Source: Gammaproteobacteria bacterium (GTDB lineage Bacteria > Pseudomonadota > Gammaproteobacteria > Pseudomonadales > Halieaceae). From it: a DNA stretch of 6,725 nucleotides. The position numbers and the translations under genes were made by a program. Under the pieces are notes generated by a model. It was not told the DNA's origin. It made no database searches and was given only the letters and a program-made list of their open reading frames with translations. The stretch is from NCBI GenBank assembly GCA_029859085.1, contig JAOUDU010000148.1, positions 1 to 6,725 on the forward strand, given 5' to 3'. Shown one piece after another: positions 1-5,738 of this stretch; positions within the stretch are counted from its first letter, which is position 1; each line of letters begins with the position of its first letter.

Positions 1-540
1 TTCGAGCTGACTGTAAGCAACACGGGTACCAGCACGATGCCTGTCGGCTGGGCGCTGCACAGTTATTTTCCGGTCAGGGACACTGCAACAGCCACTGTGC
101 CGGAGCTGGTGGGTAGTGAGTACCTGGACCAGACTGACAATGCCCGTATAAAACGTCTGGCTCGAAACCTGGATTTCAGTCGTCATACCGATGCGGTTTT
201 TACCCAGTCTCCTGATGCCATCACCCTGGTAAGACCCGAAGGAAATATTGAAATTTCCACCGAAAACGCACCGACTACTGTTGTCTGGAATCCCTGCAAC
301 CTGGCGAATACCATGGCGGATCTGGGCCCGGGAACGCAGCAGCAATTTGTCTGTGTCGAACGAGGCGTTGCATTTGGTGATTGCTGGCAGGTTGCCGCTG
401 GAGATTCAACCAGGGCCGCGATGAGATTGTGCATGGTCCCAGTACAGGTATTGCCCGATACTGATGTCCGGTATGGCACATGCAACCCGGCTCAACCAGG
501 CGGAACTACCGATTGTCATACTCGGGAATGCGGTCTATGA
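1..540 (+). CDS. D-hexose-6-phosphate mutarotase (YeaD family), 3' part
   Basis: Reading frame 1 is open from the first base to a TGA at 538-540, so the gene starts before the window; the ATG at 37 is internal. The family (glucose-6-phosphate 1-epimerase, aldose-1-epimerase fold) interconverts alpha and beta anomers of hexose 6-phosphates in the cytoplasm. Diagnostic segments are LTVSNTG (codons 3-9), ALHSYF with the conserved His at codon 20 (bases 58-60), the VVWNP turn, MADLGPG, and FVCVE with the conserved Glu at codon 120 (358-360). These match the second half of E. coli YeaD as I remember it. After the last expected beta strand (about codon 149) there are some 30 further residues with three cysteines and no family resemblance. 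This may be a real extension or read-through after loss of the original stop. Family assignment is confident; substrate is inferred. Confidence 0.88.
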   Translation, partial: FELTVSNTGTSTMPVGWALHSYFPVRDTATATVPELVGSEYLDQTDNARIKRLARNLDFSRHTDAVFTQSPDAITLVRPEGNIEISTENAPTTVVWNPCNLANTMADLGPGTQQQFVCVERGVAFGDCWQVAAGDSTRAAMRLCMVPVQVLPDTDVRYGTCNPAQPGGTTDCHTRECGL

Positions 541-591
541 AAGGAATTCAATTCATCGGTTGCTCGAGGAATCGCTGTTGAATCAGGAGTT

Positions 592-621
592 TTGAAACTT
601 CACCACTTGTTCCACTATACT
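592..621 (+). promoter_or_regulatory. Putative sigma70-type promoter of the P450-ferredoxin operon
   Basis: TTGAAA (592-597) and TATACT (616-621) are separated by 18 bases, close to the sigma70 consensus. It lies 52 bases after the mutarotase stop, in the only gap before the P450 gene. Transcription from about 628 would leave an untranslated leader of roughly 140 bases, long enough to hold regulation. The call rests on the two hexamers and position only. Confidence 0.45.
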
Positions 622-672
622 CCCAGCGGTGCCCGCTCGGCTTTCACCCTGTTGTGAACAGTGAGCATCTCG

Positions 673-774
673 ATGACGCCAATTCCGTGCCCCCGGACCA
701 ATACCCAGGCAGGCTATTACATTGATAGTGAACGCTTCAGCCGCCGGCAGAAGCCTGATAAGGAGCCAACATGA
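673..774 (+). CDS. Possible 33-codon leader ORF ahead of the P450
   Basis: An ATG at 673 opens a 33-codon frame that ends in TGA at 772-774, overlapping the P450 ATG (771-773) as ATGA. The peptide is basic, with segments such as SERFSRRQK, and resembles no family I know. Its ribosome binding site is poor (GTGAG at 661-665). The P450 has its own strong site inside this ORF, so the leader is not needed for P450 translation. It may be a chance frame. Its interest is that it fills most of the leader and would couple to the P450 in the same way the P450 couples to the ferredoxin. Confidence 0.2.
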   Translation: MTPIPCPRTNTQAGYYIDSERFSRRQKPDKEPT

Positions 775-2087
775 GCGACAAGCACCCCGACTTTGAAGCG
801 CACGATTTCTTCCGCAGCGACCGGTTCGTGAACGATCCGTACTCCTACTTCGATTACCTGAGAGAGCAGTCTCCGGTTTTGCGTGAGCCGCATCAGGGCA
901 TCTTCATGGTAACGGGCTACGACGAGGCCATCGAAATTTACAATGACCCCGGTCGATTCTCCTCCTGCATGTCGACGACCGGGCCGATGATGGGCTGCCC
1001 GATTCCCCTGGAGGGGCACGAAAACGAGGACATTTCCGGGCTGATCGAGGCCTATCGCGACAAAACGCCATTCAGCGACCAGATCACCACCATGGATCCG
1101 CCGGAGCATACCAAACACCGGGCGTTGCTGATGGCCCTGATCACCCCGAAGCGCCTCAAGGAAAACGAGCACTTCATGTGGGAATTGGCCGAGCAGCAGA
1201 TCGATGGCTTCATTTCCCGTGGCGAGTGCGAGATTATGGCCGACTTCGCCCAGCCTTTCGCCGTACTGGTTATCTCCGATCTCCTGGGCGTACCAGCCGA
1301 GGACCGGATAAAGTTCCGTAAGCACCTCCTGCGACAGGAACAGGAGCATGGAATCGGAATAGGCGGCGTGGAAGAGGGCGAAGTCCAGCACTCACCGCTG
1401 GAATGGCTATACGATACCTTCTCGTCGTATATCGAAGACCGCCGGAGCAGCCCCAGGGGGGATATCCTCACGGGACTCGCGAAAGCCACCTTTCCCGACG
1501 GCTCGGTACCGGAGCCTCTCGATGTCGCCCGGATTGCCGCCAACCTTTTCGCCGCCGGGCAGGAAACCACGGTGCGACTGCTCAGTTACGCCTTCCAGGT
1601 GATCGGCGATAGGCCCGACCTCCAGCGACGCCTGCGCGAGGACCGCAGTCTCATCCCGAATTTTGTCGAGGAATGCCTGCGGATAGAGGGCCCGGTCAAG
1701 GGCGACTTCCGATTGGCGAAAAAGCCGACGCAGGTCGGCGGCGTCGATATCCCGGCCGGCTCCTTCCTGTATATCGCAAACAGCGCCGCCAACCGGGATC
1801 CCCGCATATTCGAGAACCCCGGGGAGTTCCAGATGGACCGAAAGAACGCCCGCTTGCATGTGGCATTCAGTCGCGGCCGCCACGCCTGCCCCGGGGCCCC
1901 ACTGGCGCGGGCCGAAGCGGTCGTCAGCCTCAACCGGATGTTAGACCGGACCAGCGACATCCGTATCTCCGAAAAAGTCCACGGGTCGCCCGGGGCGCGA
2001 CGCTACAGCTATCTCCCAACCTTCATCCTGCGCGGGTTGACGCACCTCAACCTGGAGTTTGACCCGGTGTCGGGTGGTTCAAAATGA
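771..2087 (+). CDS. Cytochrome P450 (bacterial, ferredoxin-dependent)
   Basis: A 438-residue soluble P450 of usual bacterial length that should insert one oxygen atom from O2 into an organic substrate. The landmarks appear in order. The C-helix is MDPPEHTKHR (108-117; His113 and Arg117 likely contact heme propionates). The I-helix is AAGQETT (261-267), with Glu265-Thr266 in the acid-alcohol pair that handles oxygen. The K-helix ExxR is ECLR (301-304). The heme loop is FSRGRHACPG (366-375), with Cys373 (bases 1887-1889) as thiolate ligand. There is no membrane anchor. The start is secure: AAGGAG at 760-765 sits five bases upstream, and an in-frame TAA lies at 759-761. It overlaps the ferredoxin gene by four bases, so the two are almost certainly co-translated. 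A segment at residues 68-90 (GPMMGCPIPLEGHENED) lies in the B-C loop region that shapes substrate specificity. Substrate and CYP family cannot be read from the sequence; terpenoid, steroid or alkyl substrates are possible. Confidence 0.95.
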   Translation: MSDKHPDFEAHDFFRSDRFVNDPYSYFDYLREQSPVLREPHQGIFMVTGYDEAIEIYNDPGRFSSCMSTTGPMMGCPIPLEGHENEDISGLIEAYRDKTPFSDQITTMDPPEHTKHRALLMALITPKRLKENEHFMWELAEQQIDGFISRGECEIMADFAQPFAVLVISDLLGVPAEDRIKFRKHLLRQEQEHGIGIGGVEEGEVQHSPLEWLYDTFSSYIEDRRSSPRGDILTGLAKATFPDGSVPEPLDVARIAANLFAAGQETTVRLLSYAFQVIGDRPDLQRRLREDRSLIPNFVEECLRIEGPVKGDFRLAKKPTQVGGVDIPAGSFLYIANSAANRDPRIFENPGEFQMDRKNARLHVAFSRGRHACPGAPLARAEAVVSLNRMLDRTSDIRISEKVHGSPGARRYSYLPTFILRGLTHLNLEFDPVSGGSK

Positions 2088-2284
2088 AAGTTCATGTCGA
2101 CGCCCGGGTTTGCGCCGGTTTCGGGGTCTGCCTGGGGCTCTGCCCCGAGCTGTTCGAGTTGCACGACGACGGCTACGCCATCGTGCTGGTCAGCGAGGTG
2201 CCACCGGAACTCGAGGATGCCGTGCGCCAGGCGGTCAACCAGTGCCCCGCGACCGCAATTTCCCTCAGTGATGACCCCCGGTAG
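2084..2284 (+). CDS. P450-associated [3Fe-4S]-type ferredoxin
   Basis: A 66-residue acidic ferredoxin that probably carries electrons to the P450 just upstream. The cluster motif is CAGFGVC...CP: Cys10, Cys16 and Cys54 (QCPATAI) are the expected three ligands. Phe13 stands where a [4Fe-4S] protein would have cysteine, which favours a [3Fe-4S] cluster. Cys20, in LGLCPELFEL, sits where many P450 partner ferredoxins have Ala (xAPExF). It is the fourth cysteine of a classical motif, so a different or convertible cluster cannot be excluded. The gene starts at the ATG inside the P450 stop (ATGA) and has no strong ribosome binding site of its own, which fits translational coupling. No ferredoxin reductase follows; the operon ends here and the next gene is on the opposite strand. 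Repeat copy 1 begins on the last base of its stop codon. Confidence 0.93.
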   Translation: MKVHVDARVCAGFGVCLGLCPELFELHDDGYAIVLVSEVPPELEDAVRQAVNQCPATAISLSDDPR

Positions 2285-2300
2285 GTACTGACAAATCAAC
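2284..2300 (+). repeat. GGTACTGACAA repeat, copy 1
   Basis: GGTACTGACAAATCAAC begins on the last base of the ferredoxin stop codon. It shares its first 11 bases exactly with the copies at 4206 (+) and 6517 (-), and 13 of 17 positions are the same in all three. The right half of the palindrome has decayed (ATCAA for GTCAG). Similarity to the 6517 copy may continue for a few bases (TCAACTCTATGC against TCAGCTTATGC, one gap). Confidence 0.6.
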
Positions 2301-2425
2301 TCTATGCCATGGGCAGGCGCTACAGGTATGGGTCGCGAGCGACCGGGGCGAGAGAGCGAGGGAGCCGGCGATTCAGGTCGATGAACCAGGCTCGGAGACT
2401 CGTCACCGCCAATGTCGCCCTGAGA
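2301..2425. other. Gap between convergent genes, with a GC-rich hairpin
   Basis: This gap lies between the ferredoxin end and the convergent hydrolase end. GGTCGCGAGCGACC at 2331-2344 is a perfect inverted repeat that could fold as a 5-bp stem with a CGAG loop. No T-run follows on either strand, so it is at best a weak bidirectional stop signal. I see no gene here. Confidence 0.3.
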
Positions 2426-3508
2426 CTACTGCAGGTGTTTGCCGAAGAAGTTGATAATCGCCGCATAGGCGTCCTGCGCCTCAGGCAACTGCGGCGAGTA
2501 AATGTAGCAGTGCCCCATGCCTTCACCCACAATCAGGCTGGAGTCCTTGCCCGCCTTGATCAGGGCCGAGTTGGTGACGATAGCCGGGCTCATATCCATC
2601 GCACGGGTGCCGGTAATAATCAGTGTCGGCGGAAAGTTTTTGAGAACCTCCGGGTGCATCGCGGGAGATACGGTAGCGTCTGTCATATCGGCCTTCGCGA
2701 AATAACCCCGCGTCATGTCCAGCTTCGGCTCGCCGGGGCCCGCTGGTGCCGGGAACGAGCCGTCGATATAGGCGGCAATATAGGCCGAATCGCCTGTCTC
2801 AAAGCGCACCCCGCCGGCACCGAATATTCCGATGGCCCCGGCTTGCGGCAAGCCGTGCGTGGGAAGCCAGCTGGCGGCCTGGGCGGTGAGCGAGCCGCCG
2901 GCTGAACAGCCGTAGATGCCAATATTCTGCGCCTTGTACTGTTTCAGCAGTTCCCGGTAGACACTGGCAACGTCCTCAACACCCGCGGGATGGGTTGCCT
3001 CGGGTGCCATGCGGTAATTGACGGATACCACCTTGTAGCCGCCGGACGCGGCGATGGGGGCGGACTCCAGTATTGAGCAGGAATCCCAACAGGTATTGAA
3101 GGCGCCTCCGTGCAGGTTGATAAGGACGCGCTCGGGATCGAAGCCCCGGTTTTTCGGGGTGACAATCCGTACCGGAATACCGCCGATTGATTCTTCAGCG
3201 ACGGCGACGGGATACATTTCCAACATCCCCGCAACTTTCGGCGCGAGCATCGCATCGAGCGCCTTGCGGGATTTTGCGATATCCGGTTCCGCGGTGGGCA
3301 GCGTCCGTGGCATTTTCGACCGGAACTGCATTTGCTTGCGGGCCTCGGGGCTCACGAAATCCGACACGGGTAGATCAAACGCCGGCACGTGAACGGTACC
3401 GTCCGGGCCGAATTCGGGTCGGTTGCCCGGCTCTTCCCCGGCTTGAACATGAGCGACCAGTGCGGTGCATATCAGGCCCGCCGCGATATTAGTGAGTGTT
3501 GGTTTCAC
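2426..3508 (-). CDS. Secreted alpha/beta hydrolase, HSL-type esterase
   Basis: A 360-residue carboxylesterase-like enzyme. Residues 1-23 look like a Sec signal peptide (Lys2, a hydrophobic stretch from about 8 to 19, then VQA before GEEP), so it probably acts in the periplasm or outside. There is no lipobox. The hormone-sensitive-lipase pattern is complete: oxyanion HGGAF (133-137), NYRMAPE (164-170), nucleophile elbow GCSAGG with Ser202 (200-205), Asp305 in GTRAMDMS, and His333 in EGMGHCY. Departures are HGGAF for the commoner HGGGF and GCSAGG for GDSAGG. The Asp is offset within GTRAMDMS, where GTRD is usual. Cys140 and Cys144 (CWDSC) follow the oxyanion hole and could form a disulfide. Translation starts at GTG (3508-3506) with GGA about eight bases before it; the nearby ATG is out of frame. 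It is convergent with the P450 operon and divergent from the Ddn-like gene. Substrate unknown. Confidence 0.9.
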   Translation of the reverse strand: MKPTLTNIAAGLICTALVAHVQAGEEPGNRPEFGPDGTVHVPAFDLPVSDFVSPEARKQMQFRSKMPRTLPTAEPDIAKSRKALDAMLAPKVAGMLEMYPVAVAEESIGGIPVRIVTPKNRGFDPERVLINLHGGAFNTCWDSCSILESAPIAASGGYKVVSVNYRMAPEATHPAGVEDVASVYRELLKQYKAQNIGIYGCSAGGSLTAQAASWLPTHGLPQAGAIGIFGAGGVRFETGDSAYIAAYIDGSFPAPAGPGEPKLDMTRGYFAKADMTDATVSPAMHPEVLKNFPPTLIITGTRAMDMSPAIVTNSALIKAGKDSSLIVGEGMGHCYIYSPQLPEAQDAYAAIINFFGKHLQ

Positions 3509-3748
3509 GATTTCATCCAGGTGTTATAGTGAATTGGGTTTGGCGATGTGCACCTGCAGAGATTCTAGCCCCTAACAGTACCCGGCCACAAACAGAGGCC
3601 ACTAAAATGGAACAGGCCTGATCGGCTAAAGCCATTGGATGACGCCTGGCGGCGCTGCCACCATTTCACTGCCGGGGTTTTTTGCGACGAACGCCTCCAC
3701 TATTCAACGAATAGGCTATGCTCAACTGAACGCACATGAGGTGTAACC
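3509..3748. promoter_or_regulatory. Divergent promoter region, hydrolase / Ddn-like gene
   Basis: These 240 bases carry the start signals of two divergent genes and no convincing ORF. Leftward, TATAAC (minus strand of about 3521-3529) is a possible -10 for the hydrolase, without a clear -35. Rightward, TATGCT (3717-3722) is a possible -10 and GAGGTG (3738-3743) is the ribosome binding site, five bases before the ATG at 3749. A short stem with one G-T pair (3647-3660) and a run of six T (3678-3683) lie between them, but 17 bases separate the two. Confidence 0.4.
3701..3713. promoter_or_regulatory. Inverted repeat TATTC-N3-GAATA, possible operator
   Basis: TATTCAACGAATA is a perfect 5-3-5 inverted repeat directly ahead of the putative -10 (3717-3722) of the Ddn-like gene, where a repressor would block RNA polymerase. 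Size and symmetry suit a dimeric regulator. There is no regulator gene in the window to pair with it, and a repeat this short can arise by chance. Confidence 0.3.
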
Positions 3749-4204
3749 ATGAATGACATACGTATCCCCGATTCCATGCCCCGCTGGATCAAGGACCATG
3801 TCGCCCTGTATTTGCGCGATGGAGAAGCGGGCCACTATTGGGATGCTTCCCTCGGGGGTGGAAAGGGCATGCTGACTACGCTGCTCCTGACTACCACCGG
3901 AAGGAAGTCAGGCCAGCCGTCGATCCTGCCTTTGATCTATCGCCCGACCGGCACCGGGGGCTTCTGTGTGATTGCCTCCAAGGGTGGTGCTCCGGCGCAC
4001 CCGTCCTGGTACCTGAATCTGGAGGCAAACCCCAGGGTTCATATTCAGGTCGCAACCGAGGAGTATGATGCGGTAGCCAGGGTGGCAGAGGGCGAGGAAC
4101 GGGATCGACTCTGGACGCTTATGGTGGACTACTATGCGCCCTACACCGATTACCAGGCTGCCACTCAGCGAAAGATCCCGGTAGTGGTGTTGGATCCGGC
4201 GTGA
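3749..4204 (+). CDS. Ddn-like nitroreductase-family deazaflavin-dependent protein
   Basis: A 151-residue protein of the DUF385 / Ddn family, small split-barrel enzymes that in actinobacteria use reduced F420 to reduce nitroimidazoles, quinones and other acceptors. The family signature is complete: LLLTTTGRKSGQ (45-56), PLIYRP (61-66), ASKGGAPAHPSWYLNLEANP (76-95), EERDRLW (116-122) and a C-terminal YTDYQAAT...IPVVVLDP (132-150). The segment after TTGRKSG reads QPSILPL where Ddn has QPRVNPL, so the cofactor-side Arg is Ser58. That may mean altered cofactor binding. Length is normal and the start is secure (GAGGTG five bases upstream). It stands alone, divergent from the esterase. No F420 biosynthesis gene is visible, and proteobacterial members have uncertain cofactors. 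Repeat copy 2 starts two bases after its stop. Confidence 0.88.
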   Translation: MNDIRIPDSMPRWIKDHVALYLRDGEAGHYWDASLGGGKGMLTTLLLTTTGRKSGQPSILPLIYRPTGTGGFCVIASKGGAPAHPSWYLNLEANPRVHIQVATEEYDAVARVAEGEERDRLWTLMVDYYAPYTDYQAATQRKIPVVVLDPA

Positions 4205-4205
4205 G

Positions 4206-4222
4206 GGTACTGACAAGTTAGT
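4206..4222 (+). repeat. GGTACTGACAA repeat, copy 2
   Basis: GGTACTGACAAGTTAGT starts one base after the TGA of the Ddn-like gene. The palindrome ACTGAC-AA-GTTAGT has one mismatch. Site, orientation and distance to the stop codon match copy 1, although the two genes are unrelated. Confidence 0.65.
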
Positions 4223-4348
4223 CCAGGCGCCGGGGCTGGGGCTGCCCAGGGCGATCTCCCAGGCCCGACAATGAGGTATCAGTCACCGCATTTGGACTCA
4301 TTTGTAGCGGATATCTGGACCTGGTCCCCACCCTTCGAGCAAGAATGA
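4223..4348. other. Non-coding gap with a GC-rich hairpin
   Basis: This gap separates the Ddn-like gene from the arylsulfatase remnant. CTGGG-GCTG-CCCAG (4236-4249) is a perfect 5-bp stem-loop but has no T-run after it. I find no gene on either strand. Confidence 0.25.
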
Positions 4349-4365
4349 ATTAACCTGTCAGTCGC
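4349..4365 (-). repeat. GGTACTGACAA-like repeat, diverged copy 4
   Basis: Read on the minus strand this is GCGACTGACAGGTTAAT, sharing ACTGACA and the following GTTA with copy 2 but differing at the first positions. It begins two bases after the stop codon of the arylsulfatase remnant, the same placement as the clear copies. The likeness alone could be chance; the placement makes it more credible. Confidence 0.35.
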
Positions 4366-4367
4366 TG

Positions 4368-4682
4368 CTAGTGCGGCCCCGGCTGCATGTGGTGGATGGG
4401 GTTGCCGTCCACCGCTGTGGCCGCGGAGTTCTCCAGTTTCTTGATGTCCTCCTCGGTCAGCGTGGGCCGGTCCACCTTGATCGTCAGCTTGTTGAGCTTG
4501 GCGGTCAACGGGAACGGCGGCTTGTAGTCCGCATCGTTCACCCCGGTCAGCGTGTCGGAGCCGATATCGAAGCTCTCGTCCCACTGCAGGATCATGGGCA
4601 TGGTCCGCTCCATCACCTGGGTCTGGGCGACCTTGCCGTCCACCTTGAGAGTCCCGGTACCCGGGCGCCCGAGGCCGCTCAT
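4368..4682 (-). pseudogene. Arylsulfatase, C-terminal remnant (~100 residues)
   Basis: The 104 codons match only the extreme C-terminal domain of bacterial type I arylsulfatases: GLGRPGTGTLKVDGK, then MERTMP, WDESFDIGSDTLTGVND, a Y-x-PPFPLTAKLNKLTIKVD strand and LTEEDIKKLE. A whole enzyme is about 500 residues or more, with an N-terminal catalytic domain holding the CxPSR formylglycine site. None of that is present. The frame continues only eight codons upstream of the first ATG (4682) before a TGA near 4707, no ribosome binding site precedes that ATG, and family likeness stops at about 4675. It is therefore a truncated relic rather than a working sulfatase. The encoded segment is itself clean, with no internal stop, so the loss is probably recent. 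The last 15 or so residues (DGNPIHHMQPGPH) are not conserved. Confidence 0.75.
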
Positions 4683-4790
4683 ATGTTCGTTGGTAGTGAA
4701 AAAGATTCAATCGAAATCGGCACCGGTGAGTACAACAGGAAGCTCGACGCTAAAATCGCCGAAATCAAACAGCAGTGTAACTTGCAATAG
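4683..4790 (+). other. Short coding-like stretch at a possible rearrangement junction
   Basis: From the ATG at 4683 to the TAG at 4788-4790 the plus strand reads 35 codons with protein-like composition (segments GTGEYNRKLDAKIAEIKQQC), suggesting the end of a helical protein. No ribosome binding site is evident. It starts exactly where arylsulfatase likeness ends on the other strand, so it may be the 3' tip of a second broken gene. I do not recognise a family, and chance is possible. Confidence 0.2.
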
Positions 4791-4882
4791 TTAGCCCCGG
4801 GCGAATTGACATTTCAGGCAGCAAACAGCAATTCGAATATTTTTCGGGGTATCGCCAGGTTAACGGGCCGGCATGATCTGCC

Positions 4883-5644
4883 TCAGAATTTCAGGGGCAG
4901 CTCGAGGTGCTCGGCAAAAATTCTGTTTCGCTGTTCTATAAGTATGGGGTCATACCCCGATATGGATTTCGCCAGAACCCCCCAGATTTTCCGGAGCCCG
5001 TCGGGTGCCGGACACTGGTCCGGCGGTAACGTTTCCAGCATATTCGAAAAGTAGGCCCAGTAAACGTCTGCCGCACTGAACGCTTTGCCTACCAGGAAAT
5101 GGGATCCCTTTTCGCGCTGCGCCGCGATATGGGAAGCGAGGTAGCTCAAAAAGCTTTCTATTTTGATTTTGCTTGAATCGATTGCGTTCTCATCATACTG
5201 GTATTCAGCGTACATCGGGTTTTTAGCGGCATTGGGTCCTTGTGCTTGAATGCCTGCATGAAACATGAGTATCCTGGCATTCCAGGCCATCCCGTTCTCG
5301 CCGGCTATCTCGTTGATCAGTCCCACCATAAACACTCTGTCATCACGGTTCTCGGGCATCAGGCTTGGGCCACTGCCCAGCCTTTCCGCAAGATCCAGCA
5401 ACTCCAGCCAGCGCACCCTGGGAACCTCATTCTCATAAATGGCTACAGGTGCGTTTCTATGGCCAGTCCACTCAACCAGGGCTTTATTGTCATCTCCGGC
5501 GATCTGCTGGACGGGCAGGTACGTGACATTACGCAGTGTGAATATTGCTTTTGCCGCTTCGCTCCACGGTCCGGGCACGCCCCGGGTCAATACGAGGCGC
5601 AAACCCGGTCGTGTGCGAGCTTCTTCCACAGTTAGATATTCCAT
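4883..5644 (-). CDS. Glutathione S-transferase family protein (divergent)
   Basis: A 253-residue protein with the two-domain GST layout. The N-terminal half is thioredoxin-like: LRLVLTRGVPGPWSEAAKAI at 15-34 is the first strand and helix, and NAPVAIYENEVPRVRW at 64-79 stands where the cis-Pro glutathione-binding loop should be. The C-terminal half is helical and includes FLVGKAFSAADVYWAYFS (183-200), the conserved N-capping box of GST C-terminal domains. The usual Tyr/Ser/Cys catalytic residue is unclear; Ser28 or Thr20 are candidates. A GST fold without classical conjugation is possible. The ATG at 5644 is preceded by GGAG nine bases upstream. It lies 94 bases downstream of another GST on the same strand, so the pair may share a transcript. 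Its closest resemblance is to loosely annotated proteobacterial GST-like proteins, not to its neighbour. Confidence 0.82.
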   Translation of the reverse strand: MEYLTVEEARTRPGLRLVLTRGVPGPWSEAAKAIFTLRNVTYLPVQQIAGDDNKALVEWTGHRNAPVAIYENEVPRVRWLELLDLAERLGSGPSLMPENRDDRVFMVGLINEIAGENGMAWNARILMFHAGIQAQGPNAAKNPMYAEYQYDENAIDSSKIKIESFLSYLASHIAAQREKGSHFLVGKAFSAADVYWAYFSNMLETLPPDQCPAPDGLRKIWGVLAKSISGYDPILIEQRNRIFAEHLELPLKF

Positions 5645-5738
5645 TCGTTTTTTCTCCGGTTTGCCAGGTATGTGCGGGTGATCAGCCCAGCGCCTGTTGC
5701 TAGACCTGCTTTATGCACATAGTACCCTATGGTGATCG

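Noticed and set aside
131..141. ACTGACAAT inside the mutarotase gene, like the repeat core
   Set aside because: It lies in conserved coding sequence (DQTDNA), lacks the GGT start and right half, and is most simply a chance match.
717..1391. 224-codon ORF on the minus strand
   Set aside because: It lies opposite the P450 gene, whose motifs are unambiguous; the antisense product shows no family pattern and is a GC-driven shadow.
2309..2905. 198-codon ORF on the plus strand
   Set aside because: It lies mostly opposite the esterase with complete catalytic motifs; Arg-rich composition is typical of an antisense shadow.
3647..3683. Stem plus T-run resembling a rho-independent terminator
   Set aside because: The stem is short with a G-T pair, 17 bases separate it from the T-run, and no plus-strand gene precedes it.
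2284..4222. Gene cassettes with integron attC sites, because short repeats follow stop codons
   Set aside because: The repeats lack the attC core pair (RYYYAAC / GTTRRRY) and long imperfect stem, genes lie in both directions, and the P450-ferredoxin pair has its own promoter.
4279..4710. 143-codon minus-strand ORF over the arylsulfatase remnant
   Set aside because: It is shifted in frame from the segment that matches arylsulfatase and reads as low-complexity Arg/Gly/Asp.
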